64,000 nt of DNA from Pseudonocardia sp. 73-21 (GTDB lineage Bacteria > Actinomycetota > Actinomycetes > Mycobacteriales > Pseudonocardiaceae): positions 1-64,000 of the forward strand of contig NZ_MKVV01000063.1 of assembly GCF_001899645.1 (NCBI RefSeq). The letters are read 5' to 3'. The position numbers were made by a program, and so were the translations under genes. Each line of letters begins with the position of its first letter. The first letter of the stretch is position 1. Below, piece by piece: positions 51,001 through 58,538 of the stretch. The notes under the pieces were generated by a model. It was not told the DNA's origin. It did no database searches and was given only the letters and a program-made list of their open reading frames with translations.

Positions 51001-52183
51001 ACGGGCCGCGGCGGCGGAGTCGCTGCGCCGCTTCGCCGCCACCGGGCTGCTCGCGGTGGCCCTTCCAGAGCTCGCCGTCCCCGCTCCGGACGAGAGCTGG
51101 GCACCGGACCCCACCGTCCGCCTCGCCCGCCAGATCGACCAGGAGCTGGAGTCCACCACGGCCGACGACGGGGCCTGGGACCGCGTGCAGCGCCGCATCA
51201 ACGACGAGCTCAAGACGCTCGCCGACACCTTGGCCCGGCAGGGCAACACCGCCTCGGGGCAGCTGCTCGACGACGGCCTGGTCGTCGAGGTGGTATTCCG
51301 CGGCCGCCCCGCCACCGTACCGGAGCTGGCGGCCGCGCTCGGCACGGAGGTCACCGACCGGCAGCGCCTCCTCGATGAGCGCGAGCGCGAGATCCTGGAG
51401 AACCACCTGGTCAACGAGGTGGCCAGCACGCTGCAGGAGCTCATCGCCGAGGCAGAGCGCCAGGTCAAGGTGATGAACGCCGAGCTGTCCGAGCGCCCCA
51501 CCAGCACCGGCATGAAACTGCGCCTGGAGTGGCAGCCTCGCGCGGACGGCCCTGCCGGGCTGGCCCAGGCCCGCCAGCGGCTGCTACGCCAGACGTCGGA
51601 CGCGTGGTCGGAGGAGGACCGCTCGGCCGTCGGCGGATTCCTGCAGGCCCGCATCGCCGAGGTCCGGTCCCGCGACGAGACCGGTACCTGGCTCGAGCAC
51701 CTCACCACCGCGCTGGACTACCGCGGCTGGCACCGCTTCGTCATCGAGCGCCACCAGAACGGTCAGTGGCGCCCGGCCACGGGTCCGGCGTCGGGCGGTG
51801 AGCGGGTGCTGGCCGCGAGCGTCCCACTGTTCGCGGCGGCGTCGGCGCACTACGCGTCGGCAGGCAACCCGCATGCACCTCGGCTCGTCACCCTCGACGA
51901 GGCGTTCGCCGGCGTCGACGACAACGCCCGCGCCAAGTATCTGGGCCTGCTCGCGGCGTTCGACCTGGACGTGGTGATGACCAGCGAGCGCGAGTGGGGC
52001 TGCTACCCGGAGGTGCCGGGGCTGGCCATCGCGCAGCTCGCACGCACCGACGGCATCGCCGCGGTGCTCGTCACGAACTGGCGATGGGACGGTGAGCAGC
52101 GCCGCCGGGTCCCGAGGCCGGCGGCCGTGCCCGAGCCGGTACCGGTGGCCGCGCCCACCGGTGGCCTGTTCGATGAGTTCTGA
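48074..52183 (+). CDS. jetC: Wadjet JetC-type SMC ATPase (TIGR02680)
   Basis: A protein of 1369 residues, SMC/MukB-like. Walker A GNNGTGKS (40-47), two long Ala/Glu/Arg coiled-coil regions (about 280-540 and 720-1010), a middle hinge-like region (about 585-720, with WQLVDFASDDLGAEER), the signature SGGERVLAAS (about 1239) and Walker B LVTLDEAFAGVDD (about 1271). In Wadjet this motor extrudes DNA loops and detects small circles. The tail RPAAVPEPVPVAAPTGGLFDEF is disordered. The gene end lies in a 16-bp tandem duplication shared with the start of jetD. Confidence 0.92.
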   Translation: MNLPTPQRSRWQPLRAGLVDLFYYDAEEFWFHDGRLLLRGNNGTGKSKVLALLLPFLLDGDLSPHRVEPDADHKKKMEWNLLLGGEHPHPERLGYTWLEFGRVDDSGDTEFRTLGCGLKAVAGRGIARHWFFVTDQRMGADLELVDATRTALTRDRLIDAVAGRGTVYDKAGDYRRAIDESLFGLGEQRYGALIDLLVQLRQPQLSKRPSEKALSDALTEALPPLDQAVVADVAEAFRSLEEDRDELAAMVEARGSAEGFLAHYRRYAAVAARRRAELPRRAEQRYRGAREDLAAAEEAHRSSDEAAAAARTELAELAEAADGLRARDQALRASPEMRSAQELERMAAEARRRAADAARTEAESARRAEAVGLRRTRRDDAESRRADTAAELDGIRSGVARAAREAGVHAAHITDVDGPLGPTDRLPALRRTAEEIIARQERSLRHVGELLSARTTAETGLTAARSTVERLAGAAAELAGRRFDAERAVEREGAELVGAVRRHLDAAVELTVPEPDAVLAALALWITTLDGPDPARATADVAGRVGTAALATARAGVDQQAATARERAAELAVEIARLDAGEHGAPPPPHTRADGARTDRDGAPLWQLVDFASDDLGAEERAGLEAALEASGVLDAWVAPDGTLHGTGGDVLVSPEPAGARPATALSTILRPAVDPADARAAAVGGPAVAAVLDAIGVGGGGTTWVDTDGGYRVGVLTGEWAKPVAQYIGRGAREAARRARLVQLRAEADEVAAEIARLADAARALAERATVLARELAELPGDAALRDAHAEVGALGREHARLAAQRTEADELLHAAADHARATADELLAGAADVGLPTDRAGLDAVRAGLADYRLGLAALWPAVRSLAEVGRIEADAVLALAETESEHAAAVEIAAAAAREARAADEAHRTLRDTVGAAVEELERRLAAAADALADNGRRHRDATDRREQAMADRGRAEGLRQAATARLATATEERAAAAESLRRFAATGLLAVALPELAVPAPDESWAPDPTVRLARQIDQELESTTADDGAWDRVQRRINDELKTLADTLARQGNTASGQLLDDGLVVEVVFRGRPATVPELAAALGTEVTDRQRLLDEREREILENHLVNEVASTLQELIAEAERQVKVMNAELSERPTSTGMKLRLEWQPRADGPAGLAQARQRLLRQTSDAWSEEDRSAVGGFLQARIAEVRSRDETGTWLEHLTTALDYRGWHRFVIERHQNGQWRPATGPASGGERVLAASVPLFAAASAHYASAGNPHAPRLVTLDEAFAGVDDNARAKYLGLLAAFDLDVVMTSEREWGCYPEVPGLAIAQLARTDGIAAVLVTNWRWDGEQRRRVPRPAAVPEPVPVAAPTGGLFDEF

Positions 52184-52202
52184 CGGCGATGAGTTCTGAC
52201 GA
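52171..52202 (+). repeat. 16-bp tandem duplication at the jetC-jetD junction
   Basis: Copy 1 (52171-52186) and copy 2 (52187-52202) share CGATGAGTTCTGACG and differ only in the last base. Copy 1 ends jetC (GAT GAG TTC TGA) and copy 2 starts jetD (ATG AGT TCT GAC). One copy alone would give an 11-base overlap of the two genes. Confidence 0.9.
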
Positions 52203-53421
52203 GCGGCTGCGACGGCTGCTCGGCGGCCCGGAGCTGTCCTGGCTGGTGGAGCGGGTGCGGCGGCGGCTGGAACGCAACGAGCCGGCCACCGGCGTCGTCA
52301 CGCTGAGCCGAGCCACCCCCGCCCAGCGCGACGCCCTGGAACGGCTGCTCGGCCGTCGCCCACGGGCTGGGAGCGGTGTGAGCGTGCGCCTCGAGGACAT
52401 CGATGATCTCGTCCGCCGGTCCGGCGTGCACCCGGCCGGCCTCGCCGCGGCGGTGGTCGCGCTCACCGGGCCCGTCACGGATCGGGCCGCGCTGGCAACC
52501 GAGCTCGACGCCGCCTGGACCGCGGCGTTCGCACCGCTCCACGCCGCGGTCGCCGAGCGTCCCGAGCTGCACGGATGGGCCGACGGGCTGCTCGCCACCG
52601 GGGCGGTTCGGCGGATCACCCGCGACCCGGACGGCGCCGCAGCGCTGCTGGAGCGGCTGGCCAGGGCCGTGGACGCTCTGCCCGTGGACGCCGAGCCCCT
52701 CGGCCGATTCGCCGAACGCGTCCTGGACTCCGCCCACGCCCTCGACGCCAACCAGCCGCTCTCGAGTCTGCTGTTCGGCGCGGCCCGCGCACTCGGCGGC
52801 GTTCCCGACGGCCAGGGAGCGTCCTGGCGGCGGGAGGTGTGGGCGGCCGTGGGGCTGGTACGCGATGCGCTGTCGTCCACGGTCCTCACCCTCGGGCTTC
52901 CCGGTGACCCCACCTCCCCCACCGGCCGCATGATCGGTGCGCTCAGCGACGCAGGCGAGCCGGCCGTGCTCACGCTGCGCCAGCTCACCCGCGACATGCC
53001 GCGGCTCGCGATGTCGGGCTGTGTGGTGTCGGTGTGCGAGAACCCGGTCGTCGTGGCGGCGGTGGCCGATCAGCTCGGGCCGCGTTCGTCCCCGTTGATC
53101 TGCACGTCCGGACAGCCGGGTGCGGCCGTGATGGCTCTCCTGATCGCCGCGGACCGCGCCGGCGCCACGCTGCGCTACCACGGCGATTTCGACTGGGGCG
53201 GGCTGCGCATCGGCAACGTCCTGTTCCGACGTCTGCCCTTCGCCCCGTGGCGGTTCGACGCAGCGTCCTACCGCAGGGTCGCCGCCGGCGGACATCCGCT
53301 GGCTGGCACCCCGGTTGCGGCCAGCTGGGATCCTGATCTGGACGGGGTGATGCACCGGCACGGGTGGGCGGTGGAGGAGGAACGGGTGCTCGACGAACTG
53401 CTGGCGGACCTGTGCTCGTGA
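52189..53421 (+). CDS. jetD: Wadjet JetD-type nuclease (DUF2399/TIGR02679, Toprim)
   Basis: A protein of 410 residues. The N-terminal part is the TIGR02679-type helical domain (LLGGPELSWLVERVRRRLE). The C-terminal part is a Toprim-like domain: VSVCENP with E284, LICTSGQPGAAV, and YHGDFDWGGLRI with D333 and D335, the acidic set that binds metal in topoisomerase VI-type nucleases. JetD cuts the small circle caught by the JetABC motor. The ATG at 52189 is five bases after the jetC stop. The stop overlaps the YigZ gene by four bases. Confidence 0.9.
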   Translation: MSSDERLRRLLGGPELSWLVERVRRRLERNEPATGVVTLSRATPAQRDALERLLGRRPRAGSGVSVRLEDIDDLVRRSGVHPAGLAAAVVALTGPVTDRAALATELDAAWTAAFAPLHAAVAERPELHGWADGLLATGAVRRITRDPDGAAALLERLARAVDALPVDAEPLGRFAERVLDSAHALDANQPLSSLLFGAARALGGVPDGQGASWRREVWAAVGLVRDALSSTVLTLGLPGDPTSPTGRMIGALSDAGEPAVLTLRQLTRDMPRLAMSGCVVSVCENPVVVAAVADQLGPRSSPLICTSGQPGAAVMALLIAADRAGATLRYHGDFDWGGLRIGNVLFRRLPFAPWRFDAASYRRVAAGGHPLAGTPVAASWDPDLDGVMHRHGWAVEEERVLDELLADLCS

Positions 53422-54014
53422 TCGCCCGTCCCGGAACGCACGAGATCGAGATCCAGCGCTCCCGCTTCCTCTGTCACCTCGCCCGGGTCGAGGACGTGGA
53501 CGCCGCCACCGCCTTCATCGCCACCGTACGCACGGAGCACTGGGCCGCCTCCCACAACTGCTCCGCCTTCCGACTCGCCGGGATCCAGCGCTCCAGCGAC
53601 GACGGGGAGCCCGCGGGCACCGCCGGTGTCCCGATGCTCGAGGTACTGCTCCGTCGCGGCCTCACCGACACCGTCGCCGTCGTCACCCGCTGGTTCGGGG
53701 GCACCAAGCTCGGGGCCGGCGGGCTGGTGCGCGCCTACGGGCGGGCGGTGTCGGAGGCCGTCGACGCGGTGGGCACCCTGCGCCGCGTCCGCCACGAGAC
53801 GTTCACCTTCGCCACCGCACACACCGACGCCGGACGGCTGCAGAACGCCCTGCACACCGCCGGCTTCCCCATCGCCGACATCGCCTACGGCCGCGATGCC
53901 GTGTTCACCGTGCACGTCACGGACCCCGACGGGTTCCGCAGGTGGCTGGCCGGTCAGACGGGCGGGTCGGTGGAGGCTGTCGCCGGCGACCCCGTGGATC
54001 TTGACGTGCCGTGA
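53418..54014 (+). CDS. YigZ/IMPACT family protein, coupled to jetD
   Basis: A protein of 198 residues. The family core is clear: IQRSRFLCHLARVED, HNCSAFRLAG, SSDDGEPAGTAGVPMLEVL, VVTRWFGGTKLGAGGLVRAYG. IMPACT proteins bind ribosomes or inhibit translation-control kinases in eukaryotes; bacterial YigZ has no agreed function. GTG 53418 overlaps the jetD stop (GTGA), so it should be translated with the Wadjet operon. It could be an accessory part or simply the next gene brought close by deletion. The 3' end overlaps an antisense pseudogene by 61 bases. Confidence 0.9.
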   Translation: MIARPGTHEIEIQRSRFLCHLARVEDVDAATAFIATVRTEHWAASHNCSAFRLAGIQRSSDDGEPAGTAGVPMLEVLLRRGLTDTVAVVTRWFGGTKLGAGGLVRAYGRAVSEAVDAVGTLRRVRHETFTFATAHTDAGRLQNALHTAGFPIADIAYGRDAVFTVHVTDPDGFRRWLAGQTGGSVEAVAGDPVDLDVP

Positions 54015-54777
54015 CCCGGCCCCAGCCCCAGCTCTGCCATCAGCTCGCGGCGGGCGGCGGCCCCGGCCCGCGCCACCAGTTCGGCCAGCGACTCCCGCAG
54101 CGCGTCGGCGAGCGCGTCGACGTCCGGCACGGCGTCGTTGTCGGTGGTGATGCCGTAGTCGGCGTTGCCGGCGCAGGTCACCACGCCGAACGCCACCGCC
54201 TGGCCGCTGCCCAGCGGCACCATCGGGAACAGGTCGAGCAGCGGTGCCCCGTGCGCGTAGAGGACGCGGGGCGGACCGGGAAGGGTGGTGACGAGCACGT
54301 CGTACAGACGGCCGGCGTGCCGACCCGCCACGCGCGCTCCGAGCTCGTGCAGCAACGGCGGGCTGACGTCGGCGAGCCGGGCCAGCGGGTCGGCCAGGCC
54401 GACCGGCAGGTCCACCAGGTGGGCGGAGATCTCGTTGCCCGCTCCCGCCCGGGAGCGGCCGCGAACGCTCACCGGGACCATCGCCCGCACGGTCGTGGCC
54501 GCCGACAAGCGCTGGCCGCGGCGTTGCAGCCAGCTCCGGAGTGCGCCGGCGAGCACGGCCATCACCACGTCGTGCACGGTGCCGCCGTGGGCGCGGCGCA
54601 CCGCCCGGTGGTCGGCCAGGGGCGTCGCCACCCGCTGCCGCAGGCGCGGCAGCCGGCCGCGTCGAACGGTCGGTCAGCGGGCGGCCCGAGCATCAGAACG
54701 GCACCGACGTGGAGGGCCGCGGTCGGGCGCTCGGCGAACCAGAACGCCGCGTCGAGCGGTGCGAGACGCTGTGTCAC
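53954..54777 (-). pseudogene. Wax ester synthase/DGAT acyltransferase, doubly deleted remnant
   Basis: The N-terminal piece (from GTG 54777) reads RLAPLDAAFWFAERPTAALHVGAVL, the usual WS/DGAT beginning. After FDAA the frame changes, and another frame continues RLPRLRQRVATPLADHRAV and then GGTVHDVVMAVLAGALRSWL, MVPVSVR, GNEISAHLVDLP. In a normal protein of about 470 residues the part between RQRV and GGTV-ND-VL spans some 200 residues and carries the catalytic HHxxxDG. It is absent here. So one short deletion with a frameshift and one long internal deletion have removed the active site. The C-terminus also runs about 35 residues past the usual end. Confidence 0.8.
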
Positions 54778-54909
54778 GAGCGGACCCTAGGAGGTGGTCC
54801 GGCCGCTCCCCGGCGACGCGGCCCGATCGTTCGATGCCTGCACCCGATCGGGCACCACCGGGTCGGGACGTGCGGTAGTCTGGCCCGCACTGTGAGTGAG
54901 GAGCTCGAC

Positions 54910-55524
54910 ATGTATGCCACCGGGCTCGACCGGCTCGTGGTCCGCATGCTCCAGGCCGCCTGCCGTGTGATGTGGGGCTTCCCGCCGCGGATGATCCCCT
55001 TCATCGTCGGGCGGATGGGCGCGGTGCGGGCCGTGGTGTGGTTCGCGCGCAACATGCCCCGCTACATGAGCACGCTGAAGGTGCTCGGCCCCGTCCGCAC
55101 CCACCTCGCCTGCGTCACCATCTCGCTGCGCAACGGCTGCTCCTACTGCGCCTACGGCCACGCGTACGCCCTCGAGCTGTTCCACCTCCGCGACCGCGAC
55201 CGCCTCTTCCCCATCGCCGCCGCCGAGATCGCCGAGTGGATCGACCTCGACGCCCGTCAGCTGCGCGACCGGCTGCGCGCCGTGCTGCAGCAGGCCGGGC
55301 TGCACGTCGAGGCGCTGTGGGTGGACCGCACGCTCGACCTCGTGGCCGGCGCCGGTCCGATGGACGCCGCCGAGGCCCGCATCGCCCACCTCGTGCGCAT
55401 GGTCGGCACCATGAACGGCATCGCCACCGCCAACGACGTGCCGTGCGACGAGGCCCAGAGCACGATCAACAAGGACCGTGCGCTCAAGGCCCGTTACACG
55501 ACGTTACGTGCCGGGGTGGCCTGA
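54910..55524 (+). CDS. AhpD-like (carboxymuconolactone decarboxylase fold) protein
   Basis: A protein of 204 residues, helical, with the AhpD signature VTISLRNGCSYCAYGHAYALELF: a CxxC pair three residues before a His, as in alkylhydroperoxidase-like enzymes. It may reduce peroxides or act as a thiol-disulfide enzyme. ATG 54910 has AGGAG seven bases upstream; the in-frame GTG at 54892 lies before that site. Upstream is a hairpin (54822-54829 with 54845-54852). Confidence 0.75.
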   Translation: MYATGLDRLVVRMLQAACRVMWGFPPRMIPFIVGRMGAVRAVVWFARNMPRYMSTLKVLGPVRTHLACVTISLRNGCSYCAYGHAYALELFHLRDRDRLFPIAAAEIAEWIDLDARQLRDRLRAVLQQAGLHVEALWVDRTLDLVAGAGPMDAAEARIAHLVRMVGTMNGIATANDVPCDEAQSTINKDRALKARYTTLRAGVA

Positions 55525-55590
55525 GGTCTGGACAGGCGCCGATCCGGAGGTCACCCTGGTAGTCGCTTCGTCGGACCCCTTGGAGGCGTC

Positions 55591-55728
55591 ATGCAGCTGG
55601 GCCGGAAACTCTCCGAAGGCTTCGCGGTGGACCTGGAGGCGGACGTGCTGGAGCAGCCGCCCGTCGAGGCCCGCACCGTCGAGGTGAAGGTCGACCTGGA
55701 GCAGGTCGAGCAGCCCGCCCGGGTCTGA
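55591..55728 (+). CDS. Very small acidic protein
   Basis: A 45-residue frame: QLGRKLSEGFAVDLEADV and then alternating acidic/hydrophobic residues (EARTVEVKVDLEQVEQPARV). TGGAGG lies upstream of the ATG, and the next gene starts two bases after the stop, so they are probably one transcript. No family recognised. Confidence 0.5.
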   Translation: MQLGRKLSEGFAVDLEADVLEQPPVEARTVEVKVDLEQVEQPARV

Positions 55729-55730
55729 CC

Positions 55731-56381
55731 ATGAGGTGGCGCACCCGCCACCGCGAGCACTCCGACCAACCGCTGGGCGGGTTCAAACTCGCCCATCCCA
55801 TGCTGTCCGCGGACGGCTCGCGGATCGGTTTCAGCGGGGTCACGGTGGGCCGCGGGCACGTGTACCGCGTGGTCGACGACGCCGTGTGCGTGCAGGGCGG
55901 CAAGCACAGCTGCCCGTCGCGCTGGTGCGACTGCGGCTTCTACTGCTTCCACGACCAGGGCGCGGCCGAGGACCTGGCCTGCGATCCCGAGCACCGCGAC
56001 GCCGTGCTGCTGCAGGTGGCCGCGTCCGGGCGCTACCGGCGCTACGAACGAGGGCTGCGCTACTCCCGCCAGCGGGTCAAGGCCGTGCAGATCGGGCGCT
56101 GCCGCTGTGGGCGGCCGGCCACGGGCTTCGCCGACACCGGATCGGGCAGCGTCGGCTGGCGGCGCCTGGTCCCGAGCTGCGTCGCGTGCGTGGGCACCCG
56201 CCCGCGCGTCGACCTGACGACGTTCGGTGGGCTCGCCGGCGCCGGCGTCACCGTCACGTGCACCGCGCCCCCGGGCGAGCCCGAGAGCCCCGCCGGCCTC
56301 GTCGCGCTGCTCTCGGCCGAGATGTCGTTGCTGCAGGCCAGGTTGGACGACATGCAGGCCCGGCTGGAGAGGTTGACCTAG
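55731..56381 (+). CDS. Cys-rich hypothetical protein
   Basis: A protein of 216 residues with a run of cysteines (CVQGGKHSCPSRWCDCGFYC, about 47-66), a later CRCGRP and a CVAC near residue 143-146. The spacing suggests two zinc sites. The C-terminal end is a Leu-rich coiled coil (LLSAEMSLLQARLDDMQARLERL). It may bind nucleic acid or protein, but no family is known to me. It follows the 45-residue gene by two bases. Confidence 0.55.
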   Translation: MRWRTRHREHSDQPLGGFKLAHPMLSADGSRIGFSGVTVGRGHVYRVVDDAVCVQGGKHSCPSRWCDCGFYCFHDQGAAEDLACDPEHRDAVLLQVAASGRYRRYERGLRYSRQRVKAVQIGRCRCGRPATGFADTGSGSVGWRRLVPSCVACVGTRPRVDLTTFGGLAGAGVTVTCTAPPGEPESPAGLVALLSAEMSLLQARLDDMQARLERLT

Positions 56382-56423
56382 GGTCGTCCCGCGAGCCGGC
56401 TCGACGCCGACCCGGGCGTCCTC

Positions 56424-56471
56424 GCTGTCGTCGTGGCTGTCGTCGTGGCTGTCGTCGTGGTTGTCGTCGCG
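56424..56471. repeat. 12-bp minisatellite, four units
   Basis: GCTGTCGTCGTG is repeated three times exactly, followed by one variant unit (GTTGTCGTCGCG). It lies in the 204-base gap between the Cys-rich gene and the M13 peptidase gene and could change length by slippage. Confidence 0.85.
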
Positions 56472-56585
56472 GCCGCCGTGCTGCCCGATCCCGGGGTGGG
56501 CGCCGGATCGGTCGGCCTGCTCCTCGTCCGCCCGGCCGGACAGAAGGAGTCGCACGGGTGGCCGGGTGACGGGCAGGATGGGCAC

Positions 56586-58535
56586 ATGACGACCACGCAG
56601 CCGAGCACCACCGGCCTGGACCTCGAGTGGGTCGACGCCGGCACCCGCCCCCAGGACGACCTCTTCGGGCACGTGAACGGCCGCTGGCTCTCCACCTACG
56701 AGATCCCCGAGGACCGCTCGCAGGACGGCGCGTTCCGCGTGCTGCGCGACCGCTCCGAGGCCCACGTCCGCGAGATCGTCGAGGAGACCCCCACCGGTCA
56801 GGTGGCGGATCTCTACCGCTGCTTCATGGACACCGACGCCATCGAGGCCGCCGGCACCGCACCGCTGCAGCCGCTGCTCGACGAGGTGGCCGCCGCCGGT
56901 GACCGCGCCGCGCTCGCCGCCGTGCTGGGCCGCCGGCAGCGCGAGGAGCGGGTGTCGCTGTTCGCCACCTACGTCAGCACCGACGCGAAGGACTCCAGCC
57001 GCTACCTGGTGCACCTGTCGCAGTCCGGGCTCGGGCTCCCCGACGAGTCGTACTACCGCGAGGAGTCCTACGCGGAGATCCGCACGGCGTACGTCGCGCA
57101 CCTCGCGAAGCTCGCCGGTCTGGTCGGCCTGCCCGAGCCCGACGCGCTCGCCGCCGCCGTCATGGACCTGGAGACGGCGCTGGCCGCCGCGTCCTGGGAC
57201 CGCGTGGCCAACCGCGACGCCGAGAAGACCTACACGCTGCTCACCCACGCGGAGCTGCGCGAACTCGGTGCGGACTTCGACTGGGACCCGTTCCTCGAGG
57301 CGTTCGCGGCACCCGACGGCGCGTTCGACGAGGTCGTCGTGCGCCAGCCCGACTTCGTGGCGGCCACGGCCCGGCTGTGGGCGAGCCGGCCGCTGGAGCA
57401 GTGGAAGGCCTGGCTCGCGCTGCGCACGGCCACGGTCTGCGCCGACTACCTGACCGCGGAGATCGTCGAGGCCGACTTCGCCTTCTACGGTCGCACGCTG
57501 TCCGGCACGCCCACGCTGCGCGAGCGGTGGAAGCGCGGGGTCGGGCTGGTCGAGGGGGCGCTGGGCGAGGTCGTCGGCCGGCTCTACGTCGAGCGGCACT
57601 TCCCGGCGTCGAGCAAAGAGCGGATGGTCACGCTCGTCGCGAACCTCGTGGAGGCCTACCGGCAGAGCATCTCCACCCTCGACTGGATGAGCCCCGCCAC
57701 CCGCGAGCGCGCACTGGAGAAGCTCGGGCAGTTCACGCCCAAGATCGGCTACCCGGACGTGTGGAAGGACTACTCCACGCTGGAGATCAAGCCCGACGAC
57801 CTGCTCGGCAACGTCGGCCGCGCGGGCGTCTGGTCCCACGAGCGAGAGCTCGCCAAGATCGGCAAGCCGATCGACCGCGACGAGTGGCTGATGACCCCGC
57901 AGACGGTCAACGCCTACTACCACCCGCGGATGAACGAGATCGTCTTCCCGGCCGCCATCCTGCAGCCGCCGTTCTTCGACGCCGACGCCGACGACCAGGC
58001 CGCCAACTACGGCGGGATCGGCGCCGTGATCGGGCACGAGATCGGCCACGGCTTCGACGACCAGGGCTCCAAGTACGACGGCGCCGGCAACATGACCGAC
58101 TGGTGGGAGGCCGCCGACCGCGCCGAGTTCGACACCCGGTCGCAGGCGCTGATCGAGCAGTACTCGGCGCTGTCGCCCGCCGGGCTGCCCGACCACAAGG
58201 TCAACGGGGCGCTCACCGTGGGCGAGAACATCGGCGACCTCGGCGGGCTGACCATCGCGCTCAAGGCCTACGCGATCTCCCTCGACGGCGCCGAGGCCCC
58301 GGTGATCGACGGGCTCACCGGCGTCCAGCGCGTGCTGTTCGGCTGGGCGCAGGTGTGGCGGGCGGTCACCCGCGACGAGGAGGCGATCCGGCGGTTGACG
58401 CTGGACCCGCACTCCCCGCCTGACCTGCGCTGCAACGCCGTGGTCACCAACCTCGACGCGTTCCACGAGGCCTTCGACGTGCACGAGGGCGACGCGCTGT
58501 TCACCCCGCCGGAGAAGCGGGTGCGCATCTGGTGA
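56586..58535 (+). CDS. M13-family zinc metallopeptidase (neprilysin/PepO-like)
   Basis: A protein of 649 residues, the usual length of bacterial M13 peptidases. Substrate-binding VNAYYHPRMNEIVFPAAIL, zinc motif GHEIGHGFDDQGS (HEIGH about 483-487) and the second zinc ligand GENIGDLGG (about 546) are in order. The C-terminal WAQVWRAVTRDEEAIRRLTLDPHSP fits too. No signal peptide or membrane anchor is seen, so it is probably cytosolic and cuts small peptides. ATG 56586 starts a sensible N-terminus; upstream extension through the minisatellite is rejected. Confidence 0.93.
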   Translation: MTTTQPSTTGLDLEWVDAGTRPQDDLFGHVNGRWLSTYEIPEDRSQDGAFRVLRDRSEAHVREIVEETPTGQVADLYRCFMDTDAIEAAGTAPLQPLLDEVAAAGDRAALAAVLGRRQREERVSLFATYVSTDAKDSSRYLVHLSQSGLGLPDESYYREESYAEIRTAYVAHLAKLAGLVGLPEPDALAAAVMDLETALAAASWDRVANRDAEKTYTLLTHAELRELGADFDWDPFLEAFAAPDGAFDEVVVRQPDFVAATARLWASRPLEQWKAWLALRTATVCADYLTAEIVEADFAFYGRTLSGTPTLRERWKRGVGLVEGALGEVVGRLYVERHFPASSKERMVTLVANLVEAYRQSISTLDWMSPATRERALEKLGQFTPKIGYPDVWKDYSTLEIKPDDLLGNVGRAGVWSHERELAKIGKPIDRDEWLMTPQTVNAYYHPRMNEIVFPAAILQPPFFDADADDQAANYGGIGAVIGHEIGHGFDDQGSKYDGAGNMTDWWEAADRAEFDTRSQALIEQYSALSPAGLPDHKVNGALTVGENIGDLGGLTIALKAYAISLDGAEAPVIDGLTGVQRVLFGWAQVWRAVTRDEEAIRRLTLDPHSPPDLRCNAVVTNLDAFHEAFDVHEGDALFTPPEKRVRIW

Positions 58536-58538
58536 GTG

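Noticed and set aside
45352..53421. Reading the operon as JetA DUF3375 / JetB DUF4194 (type I Wadjet)
   Set aside because: The sequences fit DUF2397 and DUF2398 with a TIGR02680 SMC protein instead; I leave the type number to a profile search.
56433..56585. N-terminal Val/Ala-rich extension of the M13 peptidase
   Set aside because: The residues come from the 12-bp minisatellite; M13 proteins begin near the ATG at 56586.
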